Of a stretch of DNA of 64,000 bases, positions 45,065-53,170 are shown in pieces. The notes under the pieces were generated by a model. That model ran no database searches and was not told the DNA's origin. It was given only the letters and a program-made list of their open reading frames with translations. The DNA is from Bacteroidales bacterium UBA4814 (lineage in GTDB: Bacteria > Bacteroidota > Bacteroidia > Bacteroidales > UBA7960): NCBI GenBank assembly GCA_002402465.1, contig DHFW01000009.1, positions 1 to 64,000 on the forward strand, in the 5' to 3' direction. The number at the start of each line of letters is the position of its first letter. The first letter of the stretch is position 1. The position numbers and the translations under genes were made by a program.

Positions 45065-46315
45065 TTACCTGGCACCATAAATCAGTTTAAAGCCAATCTG
45101 CTTCAGGTTTTCCCAGAAGTTGGGGAAGGATTTAACTACCACTTCAGGGTCTTGTATGGCTACCTGCCCCAGTTTCAGTGAAAGAGGTGCGCAGGCCATG
45201 GCCATGCGATGATCGTTGTAAGTTTTAAAGGTTACTCGTCCGGGCAGCTGCGGCCAGGCCATTTTTCGGAGTTGCCACAGGCCTTCTTCGCGTGCAGCAA
45301 GCGAATAGCCCAGCTTACCCAGCTCGTTTTGCAGAGCCTTAATACGGTCTGTTTCTTTGTGGGGGAGAGTTTCAAGACCCCTGAAAATGCCTTGTATGCC
45401 GCTGCCTGCAAAGGCCATGGCCATGGCTTGCGCCAAATCGGGGTTTCCCAGAAAACTGAACGAGACAAATTCGGGATGCCCCTTTGTTTTTTCCACAAAG
45501 GCCCCTTCGTGAGTAAACTTTGTGGTAATGCCAAGATGACCGAACCACTCCCACAGTATCTTGTCGCCTTGCAGGCTTTTGGCCGAAAGGCCCGGAAAAA
45601 ACAAACTGCCCTTTTCGGAGAGCAACAAAAGTTCGTAAAAGTAGGATGCACCTGACCAGTCGCGTTCAACAGTGATTTTGCGTGGCTGGTAGCTGCCGGG
45701 CAATACGCTGATTACATTGCGTTCCCAGCGCGATTCAATGCCAAACTGGCTCATGAGCCCCAGGGTCATCTTAATGTATTCGGAAGAAACAGGAATGCCG
45801 CCAAGGGTGATTTCCAGGCCATCGTCGAGGGTGGGTGCAATGAGCAGCAAGCTGCTGATAAACTGGCTGCTGATGCCGGCTTCCACATTTATGTTTCCAC
45901 CTTTGAGTTTTTTGCCTTTAATTTTCAGAGGTGGGAAGCCAGGTTTTTCAGAATAAGAAATATCGGCACCCAGATGCTGAAGGGCATTTACCAGCGGGGC
46001 AATGGGTCTTTGCTTCATTCGTTCAGAGCCGGTAAGATAAAAACTGCCTGGCCGGGTGGCCAGGTAAGCGGTGAGAAAACGCATGGCTGTGCCGGTATGT
46101 CCTGCATTGATGTCGTGGGTTAACCCCTCCGATTCCAGAGCCAGCAACAGGGCTTTAGTGTCTTCGGCCTCCGAAAGTTCATGGATGGGGAAATCGTACT
46201 GGCTTAATGCTCTGATGATAAGCAACCTGTTTGAGATGCTTTTGGAGGAAGGGAGCTCAATGCGGCCTTTTACGGTTCCATCGGCCGGCGCATTAACCAG
46301 CAAAAGGTTTTCCAT
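45065..46315 (-). CDS. aroA: 3-phosphoshikimate 1-carboxyvinyltransferase (EPSP synthase)
   Basis: Shikimate pathway enzyme joining shikimate 3-phosphate and PEP. The 416-residue protein has LPSSKSISNRLLIIRAL at the start (phosphate site), NAGHTGTAMRFLTAYLA at about 84-100 (normal family form has a Thr/Ala at His87), GSERMKQRPIAPLV, and the C-terminal YNDHRMAMACAPL motif. It lies 9 nt after the aroB stop, in an aroB-aroA operon. Confidence 0.95.
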   Translation of the reverse strand: MENLLLVNAPADGTVKGRIELPSSKSISNRLLIIRALSQYDFPIHELSEAEDTKALLLALESEGLTHDINAGHTGTAMRFLTAYLATRPGSFYLTGSERMKQRPIAPLVNALQHLGADISYSEKPGFPPLKIKGKKLKGGNINVEAGISSQFISSLLLIAPTLDDGLEITLGGIPVSSEYIKMTLGLMSQFGIESRWERNVISVLPGSYQPRKITVERDWSGASYFYELLLLSEKGSLFFPGLSAKSLQGDKILWEWFGHLGITTKFTHEGAFVEKTKGHPEFVSFSFLGNPDLAQAMAMAFAGSGIQGIFRGLETLPHKETDRIKALQNELGKLGYSLAAREEGLWQLRKMAWPQLPGRVTFKTYNDHRMAMACAPLSLKLGQVAIQDPEVVVKSFPNFWENLKQIGFKLIYGAR

Positions 46316-46324
46316 GGTTTTTAA

Positions 46325-47407
46325 TTAATTGTTTTTTAGAATCTCCTTTAGTTCTTGCAGAACCCTTTGTATGTGGTCGGCTTTGCATTCCACACCGGTA
46401 ATAACCTGCCCGGGCCGGCGCAGCAAGCTGAAGCCGGGTATTCCGGCCATGCTTTTTTTGTCGTATTGCATATATTCTGACAAAGCTTCGATGCAGCTGT
46501 TATTCAGGTCGTAAAGAACGGCAAAGTCGATAAGGCCGGAGAGGATTTCCTCGGTTTCTTCGTTGCTCAGGAAGTTCATTTTTTCAGACAACATGGTTTC
46601 GGCCATCATACCCAGGATTACGGCTTCGCCATGCAGCAGGGGCTTTTCGTCGTTTAGCAGCGAGTAACTCTCCAGGGCGTGCCCAATGGTGTGCCCGAAA
46701 TTGAGTGCCTTTCGGATGTTTTTTTCCAACGGGTCGCGCATTACTATATCCGATTTAATTTCAACCGAAATTCTGATCTGTTCGGTGGTCACTTCTTCGG
46801 GGCCGGCCTGTGCCAGCTCTTCGAAGTATGAATACTCAGCAATCAGCCCGTGCTTAAGCATTTCAGCAAAGCCATTGTTAAGCTCCCTTTCGGGAAGGGT
46901 ACGTAAAAATGCCGGGTCGATAAAGACGGCCATGGGCTGGCTGAAGGTTCCAACCATATTTTTTAACCCTTTCAGGTCGATACCTGTTTTTCCACCAATG
47001 CTGGCATCGGCCATGGCCATGAGGCTGGTGGGCATATGAATAAAGCGAATACCTCTTTTGAAAACGGAAGCAGCAAAACCGCCCAGGTCGCAAACCACCC
47101 CACCCCCCAGGTTGATCAGCACCGTATTGCGGTCGGCAAGTTTGTCGGTTAAAATCTCCCATACCGAAAAACAGGTGTCCAGGGTTTTGTGCTTTTCACC
47201 CGCGGGAACTTCGATGATTTTTAAGGGGAAGCCATTGGGAAGCTTTTTGCGAAGCACCGGCAGGCAGTGTTTGTGCGTGTTCTGGTCGGTTAAAACGAAG
47301 AGGGTTTCTCCTGATTTTACATGGAAATCGAGGAAACGGGCAAAATGTGCATTCTCGTCGTCTTCGAAAAATACCGGATGGTTTAACAAGCGGTCTTTCT
47401 GACTCAT
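46325..47407 (-). CDS. aroB: 3-dehydroquinate synthase
   Basis: NAD-dependent enzyme converting DAHP to 3-dehydroquinate. The 360-residue protein has the dinucleotide segment NLGGGVVCDLGGFAASVFKRGI, TSLMAMADASIGGKTGID, and the metal ligands in the region LNFGHTIGHALES. The start is MSQKDRLLNHPVFFE. It is the first gene of the pair with aroA. Confidence 0.95.
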   Translation of the reverse strand: MSQKDRLLNHPVFFEDDENAHFARFLDFHVKSGETLFVLTDQNTHKHCLPVLRKKLPNGFPLKIIEVPAGEKHKTLDTCFSVWEILTDKLADRNTVLINLGGGVVCDLGGFAASVFKRGIRFIHMPTSLMAMADASIGGKTGIDLKGLKNMVGTFSQPMAVFIDPAFLRTLPERELNNGFAEMLKHGLIAEYSYFEELAQAGPEEVTTEQIRISVEIKSDIVMRDPLEKNIRKALNFGHTIGHALESYSLLNDEKPLLHGEAVILGMMAETMLSEKMNFLSNEETEEILSGLIDFAVLYDLNNSCIEALSEYMQYDKKSMAGIPGFSLLRRPGQVITGVECKADHIQRVLQELKEILKNN

Positions 47408-47544
47408 GGCAGCCTTATTTTTCTGACAAATTTATTTAATCTGCAAAATTTCTTACAATTTACGCAAATCTTTTCATACACTTTTAAAGCGGCTCAATTT
47501 CCAAGCATGGAAATCCTTAAATTTGCTGCAAAAATTACGGTTCT

Positions 47545-48723
47545 ATGCTCTCATTTGACAATACGCAGGTGGCTTTTCATGACAAAAGCAACAAAGAACT
47601 AAAAAAGGCCTGGTGGCTTTTTCGTATGATTGGCAACCCCATCCTGGTGAAAATAGGTGCTGGTCTTACCCGTTTTGCGCTTTCTGCCAGGCTGCCCGTT
47701 TCCTGGGCGCTGAAGCCCACCGTTTTCAGTCATTTCTGCGGGGGCGAAACGATCGACTCATGCGATCCTACCATTGCCCGCCTGGGCCGGTCAAACATCA
47801 AAACCATTCTCGACTATTCGGCCGAAGGCAAGGAGAGCGATGCCGATTTCGATTACACCCGCGACCAGATTCTGGCCACCATGGAAAAGGCCAGAAACAA
47901 TCCCGATATTCCCTACGCGGTTTTCAAACCTACGGGGGTAGCGCGTTTTGGTTTGCTTGAAAAGGTGCAGGCAAGAGAACCCCTCAGCATAGAAGAACAG
48001 CAGGAGTTTGAAAGGGTAAAGGGTCGCTACCTGACCATTTGTCAGCGAGCAAAAGAATTGGAAATTCCCGTTATGGTGGATGCCGAAGAAACCTGGATTC
48101 AGTCTATTGTTGATGAAATGGTTGAAGAAATGATGATACGCTTCAACCACGATAAGCCTTTGGTTTACACGACGCTGCAAATGTACCGGCACGATCGCCT
48201 TGGATATCTCAAGAGTCTTGTGGAGCGTATGCGCGAAAAAGGGGTTTATACCGGTGTGAAACTGGTGAGGGGCGCTTACATGGAGAAAGAGAGGGAGCGG
48301 GCTGCAGAAAAGGGATATCCCTCACCAATTTATCCTGACAAACCTGCTACAGATAAAGGCTATGACGATGCAGTGGCCTTTTGCATTGAAAACCTTAAAG
48401 ATGTGGCGGTTTGCGTGGGAACCCACAACGAACTGAGCTGCAAAAGAGGGGCTGAAAAAATGATTAGCCTTGGTGTGGCCAAAGGCCACCCGCATGTGTC
48501 TTTTTCGCAGTTGCTGGGCATGAGCGACCACATCAGTTACAATATGGCGGCCGAGGGTTTCAACGTAAGCAAATACGTGCCCTACGGTCCGGTAAAAACC
48601 GTTGTTCCTTATCTTATCAGACGTGCTGAAGAAAATACCTCTGTGGCAGGGCAGACTTCTCGCGAACTGTTTTTGCTGAATACCGAATTGAAAAGGCGCA
48701 AACAAAAAAGAATTGATGGTTAA
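47545..48723 (+). CDS. Proline dehydrogenase
   Basis: FAD-dependent oxidation of proline to pyrroline-5-carboxylate. The 392-residue protein has the PRODH barrel motifs VMVDAEETW, VYTTLQMYRHD, GVKLVRGAYMEKER, and the C-terminal YGPVKTVVPYLIRRAEENT with the conserved Arg-Arg that bind proline carboxylate. It is a monofunctional enzyme without the P5C dehydrogenase domain of PutA. It is divergent from aroB and stands alone. A weak stem (48737-48758) follows. Confidence 0.93.
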   Translation: MLSFDNTQVAFHDKSNKELKKAWWLFRMIGNPILVKIGAGLTRFALSARLPVSWALKPTVFSHFCGGETIDSCDPTIARLGRSNIKTILDYSAEGKESDADFDYTRDQILATMEKARNNPDIPYAVFKPTGVARFGLLEKVQAREPLSIEEQQEFERVKGRYLTICQRAKELEIPVMVDAEETWIQSIVDEMVEEMMIRFNHDKPLVYTTLQMYRHDRLGYLKSLVERMREKGVYTGVKLVRGAYMEKERERAAEKGYPSPIYPDKPATDKGYDDAVAFCIENLKDVAVCVGTHNELSCKRGAEKMISLGVAKGHPHVSFSQLLGMSDHISYNMAAEGFNVSKYVPYGPVKTVVPYLIRRAEENTSVAGQTSRELFLLNTELKRRKQKRIDG

Positions 48724-48736
48724 TGAATGATGATTT

Positions 48737-48758
48737 ATGAATCGCGGCCTTGATTCAT
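48737..48758 (+). terminator. Weak stem-loop after the proline dehydrogenase gene
   Basis: ATGAATC (48737-48743) pairs with GATTCAT (48752-48758) around an 8-nt loop, followed by a T-rich stretch. Confidence 0.4.
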
Positions 48759-48828
48759 TTATTTCAGCGTTTTTCAAAATCATTAACCGAAAAGTTTAAA
48801 CCGTGAGCTCAGTAAAGCAGACCCCAAA

Positions 48829-49635
48829 TCAATAATCCCTGGATCGTTGACGAACAGCTTCGAATGTCACAATAGCCACGGAAGTTGACACATTCAGTGA
48901 ATCGATTATTCCTTTCATTGGAATTTTGATCACCTGCTCTGCTTTTTCAAACCAAACAGGGCTCAGACCTTGGTCTTCGGCTCCAAATGCAATGGCTGAT
49001 GCCTTTCGGAAATCAGCATCAAAATAAAAATGCGGAGTCTGTGGTGCCGCAGCAAAAACCCGGATGCTGTTCTTTTTGCACCAGTTCAGTGCTTCCTGGC
49101 TGGTGCAAATTATAACTTTTTGGCTGAATACGCAGCCCAGGCTTGCCCTTATGGCGTTGGGGTTGTAAAGATCGGTTCTGGCATTGCAAAGCAATACCGC
49201 ATCGACAGCGGCTGCATCGGTGGTACGCAATATGGCCCCCAGGTTGCCCGGCTTTTCCACGCCCTCAAGCATGATTACTAATGAATTTGTATTTGGATTG
49301 AAATCGTCCAGGTTTAGCTGCCGGCTTTTCCCAAGCAAAAGAATCCCCTCAGTATTTTCGCGGTAAGCCATTTTATTGTAAACGGCAGCAGATACCTCTG
49401 CCAGTTTTTGGGCAGGAAAAGTTTCCACCGGAATGGGATAAACCGTGTCGGGCTTGTAGATTTCCCGGCACCAGATCAGTTTTTCTGCTTCAAAGTCATG
49501 GCGCAATGCAATCGACACTTCGCGCCGCCCCTCAGCAACAAACATACCGCTCGATTTTCTTTCCGAGGCTTTTTGCTGAAGCTTTACAATGCTTTTTATC
49601 AGCGGATTTTGAAGGCTGGTAATCAAAGTAGTCAT
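48829..49635 (-). CDS. TrmH-family (SPOUT) RNA methyltransferase
   Basis: A 268-residue RNA 2'-O-methyltransferase. Residues about 1-95 form the substrate-binding domain (LITSLQNPLIKSIVKL, GMFVAEGRREV). The SPOUT domain follows with EGVEKPGNLGAILRTTDA at about 121-138, LYNPNAIRASLG, and the knot motif IPMKGIIDSLNVSTSVAI near the end. The target (tRNA or rRNA site) is not determined. Its start is 16 nt after the stop of the upstream membrane gene, so cotranscription with the pcm genes is likely. Confidence 0.93.
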   Translation of the reverse strand: MTTLITSLQNPLIKSIVKLQQKASERKSSGMFVAEGRREVSIALRHDFEAEKLIWCREIYKPDTVYPIPVETFPAQKLAEVSAAVYNKMAYRENTEGILLLGKSRQLNLDDFNPNTNSLVIMLEGVEKPGNLGAILRTTDAAAVDAVLLCNARTDLYNPNAIRASLGCVFSQKVIICTSQEALNWCKKNSIRVFAAAPQTPHFYFDADFRKASAIAFGAEDQGLSPVWFEKAEQVIKIPMKGIIDSLNVSTSVAIVTFEAVRQRSRDY

Positions 49636-49651
49636 ATTTTTTTTGCTCAGG

Positions 49652-52084
49652 CTAAGAAAAGGATTTTTTTTGGAATATTTTGCCGCTGAGAGAAAAGGCC
49701 AAGCCGGCTAAAAGATAGGTGAGGGCGGCTATTATGATTACGGTTCGAAAACCACTTTCAACCGCAATCAGAGTGGCCAGTGAAGTGCTGATAACAGACA
49801 GGCAGCCGTTAACTCCCCACGCCCAGGGAATTTGCTCCGGGTTGTGCTTGTCGAGAAAACGAATCCCCAGCGGGAAAAGCATTCCCATAACAAAGGCAGG
49901 AATGCCGATGGCCAGCAGACTTATGGTAATCTTAAATACAATGCCCAGCGCAATACTAGCTTGGAGCAGGGGTGTAAGCACAAAGGCAAACAGCAGCAGC
50001 AGGCCTGTCACCAGCAAGGCAATGTTTCTGATTCTGCTGGCATTTACATTCATTTTCTGCGAAAGCCTGCTGCCCACTCCGCTGAAAAGCATCATGGTGC
50101 TGATAACCGCAGCCATGGCAAACACCGGTTGCCCGAAATACAACACAAAACGTTGGATAAGAATAATTTCTGCAAACATGTAGCCCAAACCCAAGGCTCC
50201 GAAATAAACCAGGGTGGCCGATTTTTTATACCGGCTTTTTTTCAGGGCAAACAAAGGCAGGACGATCAGGATTATTGCCAGCAAAGTACTTTGCGCCAGG
50301 GTTATGATCAGAGTCAGGTAGCCAAGTTCAAGAAAGGGCATTTGCTCTTCTCCAAAAATTTCTGCCAGATGCCGAAAGCTTCCAATCCTCAGAAATTGCG
50401 AAAAATAGGGTTGGTCGTCGGTAGAGGGGGCAATGGCAAAGCCATAATCTTCGAGGGCGAGCGGGTCACGGGCCATTATCCTGTCGAGCCGCTCGAAATA
50501 TTGGGTGTCGCCGGTCATATTAAACTGCTGTCGCTCTTTTGGTTCAAGCTCAGGGAGCAGTAAGGGGTCGAAAAACATTTCGTTGCAGTAATGCCTGATT
50601 GCAATAAGGTCATCCTTGATTAGCGGTTCTTTTTTTAGGATAAAAGTTACCGTTCCCCATGAGCGAATGGCGGCAAAGTGCTGCGTGGGGTCTTCAATGC
50701 CGCTCCTGATGGCGGCTTCAACCAGTGTGGCCGGGATTTTCAGGCTGGTGCGCGGGGGATAGTCGAGCCAGGTAGATACGGCAATCATGCCACCCGGATT
50801 AAGCCTTTGCAGCATTAGATGAAATGCCTCCAGGGTGTAGCTGTATTCTTCGCGCAAAGCATTCAGGCCCGAGGTGCCTCCAAAGCCTTCGAGCAAAGGC
50901 AGAACAATCAGGTCATAATGGTCGGTGCTTTGTCTGGCCAGGAAGTTTCTTGCCTGTAGCATGTGCACTTTTACCCCTGGTGCCTGAAACAGGCCTCCCG
51001 AGGCATGCAGCAGGTCGTTTTTCAACAGGCCTGCCACCGCACGGTTCTCAATCACGGCGTCGATCTTTTCGGCTCCATTGGCCAAAGCATGCGAAACAGC
51101 CACCCCGGTGCCTGCATTTATGCATAGCACGATTTCCGGGTCTGAAATTACATAAGGGAGTTGCTGTGTGGTGTAGTTCAGGATGTGTTCATTTGGATTG
51201 GCTGAAGGTGGAAGAATGTGCCCATAAAAGTCACCATTTACAAAAACGGCATTGCCCCCTGGAATTTCTTTGGTGTAGGAAAAACTTACCGCCGGGGCAA
51301 ACCGCTGGGCAGGTGAGTGTACCACTTGAACCAGTCCGTAAACCGAAGGGGTGGTATGTGTGATTTTTGCTTCGGGCAGGTGAAGCGTTTTTTCCAGTGC
51401 CTTGTATTCGGATAAGTGAAGCTGCCCATTGGCTGAAAACAGAATGAGGGCAAGCAGCAAGCCCACTGCACCCAGCGGAGCATTCCATCTCATGCCGTGG
51501 CGGTCGCTCAGAAGCAGGCCCGAAACGATGGAAAGCAAGCCAATGAGCAGCGGCACCCTGAATGGTAAAAAGACTGCCATAAGCCAAAGCGCAAGCAATC
51601 CGCCTGCTCCCGAACCTAAAAGGTTTGAAAAATACAGGGCGCCAATCTGACTGCTTTGCCTGATAAAAATAATGCCAATGGCCAGGGCGCCGAAGAAAAA
51701 CGGCAGGAAGAAAACCAGGTAGTTCATTAGCAGGGCCAGCCAACCCCCTCCGCCTGAAAAAAGCAGGAAAACGTCAAATCGCAGAAAACCGGCCCGGCTC
51801 AAAGGAAAAACCACCATCATGAGCATCCCGCTCAACATCATTAGCAAAGGAACCAAAAAGTTGGAGTGTGCCAGTATTTTTTTTCTGGCAAGGGCAAGAA
51901 GTGTTCCGCTGGCGCCAAATCCAAGCATGGCAATAGAAATGATCATATAGGCAAAATGATGCCACTGCACCACCGAAATGAGCTGCATCAGCGAAAGCTG
52001 AAAGGCAATGATGGCCGCTGAATGCAATCCAAGGCTGATCAGCAGGCGGTTGCTGACAATTTCGGGAATTCTTTCAACAGCCAT
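49652..52084 (-). CDS. Membrane protein fused to spermidine-synthase-like methyltransferase fold
   Basis: An 810-residue protein from the ATG at 52084, which follows the pcm stop by one base and an AGGAG ribosome-binding site; a start at 52111 would overlap pcm. Residues about 5-220 hold six or seven membrane helices, about 230-570 a cytoplasmic or periplasmic Rossmann fold like spermidine synthase (VLCINAGTGVAVSHALA and EYSYTLEAFHLMLQRLNPGG), and about 590-800 six more helices. Catalytic Asp residues of true polyamine synthases are not obvious, so enzyme activity is uncertain. It may add an aminopropyl or other group or act as a transporter. Confidence 0.82.
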   Translation of the reverse strand: MAVERIPEIVSNRLLISLGLHSAAIIAFQLSLMQLISVVQWHHFAYMIISIAMLGFGASGTLLALARKKILAHSNFLVPLLMMLSGMLMMVVFPLSRAGFLRFDVFLLFSGGGGWLALLMNYLVFFLPFFFGALAIGIIFIRQSSQIGALYFSNLLGSGAGGLLALWLMAVFLPFRVPLLIGLLSIVSGLLLSDRHGMRWNAPLGAVGLLLALILFSANGQLHLSEYKALEKTLHLPEAKITHTTPSVYGLVQVVHSPAQRFAPAVSFSYTKEIPGGNAVFVNGDFYGHILPPSANPNEHILNYTTQQLPYVISDPEIVLCINAGTGVAVSHALANGAEKIDAVIENRAVAGLLKNDLLHASGGLFQAPGVKVHMLQARNFLARQSTDHYDLIVLPLLEGFGGTSGLNALREEYSYTLEAFHLMLQRLNPGGMIAVSTWLDYPPRTSLKIPATLVEAAIRSGIEDPTQHFAAIRSWGTVTFILKKEPLIKDDLIAIRHYCNEMFFDPLLLPELEPKERQQFNMTGDTQYFERLDRIMARDPLALEDYGFAIAPSTDDQPYFSQFLRIGSFRHLAEIFGEEQMPFLELGYLTLIITLAQSTLLAIILIVLPLFALKKSRYKKSATLVYFGALGLGYMFAEIILIQRFVLYFGQPVFAMAAVISTMMLFSGVGSRLSQKMNVNASRIRNIALLVTGLLLLFAFVLTPLLQASIALGIVFKITISLLAIGIPAFVMGMLFPLGIRFLDKHNPEQIPWAWGVNGCLSVISTSLATLIAVESGFRTVIIIAALTYLLAGLAFSLSGKIFQKKSFS

Positions 52085-52085
52085 T

Positions 52086-52787
52086 TTACTCGCTCCTTCT
52101 GAAAGGTACAAAACGCACCGGCATAAGGCTGCGGGTAGTATAGCGGCGGCTGCGCTTTTCTACCAGCATAAGCTGCTGAGTGAGGTAAGGCGAACCCACG
52201 GGAATGATCATTTTTCCGCCCTCTTTAAGCTGTTCAATCAGTGGTGGTGGTATGGTACCGGCTGCAGCGGTTACCACAATGGCATCAAAAGGCCCGGCTT
52301 CTTCCCAGCCGTGGTAGCCGTCGGCGATTTTAACGCTGACGTTGTCATACAACTCATTGAGCAGGCGGCTGGCAGAGCGGCCAAGCTCCGGAACAATTTC
52401 GATGGTGTAAACTTTATCCACAATTTCGGCCAGAATGGCAGCCTGGTAGCCCGAACCAGTACCAATCTCCAGCACTTTGTAATGGGGTTTGGGATCGATA
52501 ATCTGTGTCATATACGCAACGATGTAGGGCTGCGAAATAGTTTGTCCGTAACCTATGGGTAACGGCCTGTCAGCGTAGGCAAAGCGTTGCTGGTCTGCAG
52601 GCACGAAACGGTGACGGGGCACCCGCTCCATGGCCTCCAGGGTGGGGGCATGATCAATGCCCCGGGCGCGGATCTGCTCATCGACCATCTGCTTGCGGCT
52701 GCCTGCATATGGATCGCCACCGGGTTGAAAAGAAAGCCAAGTAAACAGCGCCCCAAGACCAAAAGTGATTCGCGTTTTTCTGCTCAT
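52086..52787 (-). CDS. pcm: Protein-L-isoaspartate O-methyltransferase with N-terminal export signal
   Basis: A 233-residue SAM-dependent enzyme that repairs isoaspartyl damage. The start is placed at 52787 because a GGGAG ribosome-binding site precedes it. Residues about 6-22 are hydrophobic (TFGLGALFTWLSF), giving an uncleaved anchor or signal. The PCMT core follows: MVDEQIRARGI, VPRHRFVP, GQTISQPYIVAYM, then motif I VLEIGTGSGYQAA and TAAAGTIPPPLIEQL. The export signal means it probably acts in the periplasm. It is first in an operon with the membrane methyltransferase-like gene and a TrmH gene. Confidence 0.93.
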   Translation of the reverse strand: MSRKTRITFGLGALFTWLSFQPGGDPYAGSRKQMVDEQIRARGIDHAPTLEAMERVPRHRFVPADQQRFAYADRPLPIGYGQTISQPYIVAYMTQIIDPKPHYKVLEIGTGSGYQAAILAEIVDKVYTIEIVPELGRSASRLLNELYDNVSVKIADGYHGWEEAGPFDAIVVTAAAGTIPPPLIEQLKEGGKMIIPVGSPYLTQQLMLVEKRSRRYTTRSLMPVRFVPFRRSE

Positions 52788-53170
52788 AACCATCTCCCTT
52801 AATGATGCATAAAACACAAATATAAGGAATCAGGGGGGCTTTTGCAATTTGCTGAAAGCAATTCCAAAAATTATGCTTAATGCAATTGAAAAAAAACTTC
52901 AACTATGGTTTTAAACCTGATTGAAGATTTTTGGGTTTATTGAATATGAAACGAGCATGATTCATTAAGCATAAACACGGATGAAAATCATCCTGCGAGT
53001 TTACCTTCGGTGAGCCCTTCGGTGTTCAATCCGACCTTAATAAACAAATTATTTACGGATGGAATAAAAGTATTTGTTTTCTTGGAAAATATTGGCAAAA
53101 TAACTACCTTTTGCCTTGTGAAGATGGGCTTTTCTTAGCCCGATTTGCCAACAAAAAAGGAGTCTGTGTT
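52788..53170. other. 383-nt intergenic region with separated inverted repeat
   Basis: TTATGCTTAATG (52871-52882) recurs exactly inverted as CATTAAGCATAA (52963-52974), 80 nt apart. CCTTCGGTG occurs twice with 12-nt period (53004-53012, 53016-53024). No ORF of note. The promoter of the downstream gene is probably near 53100 (a TACCTTTTG box), one base off consensus. Confidence 0.4.
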
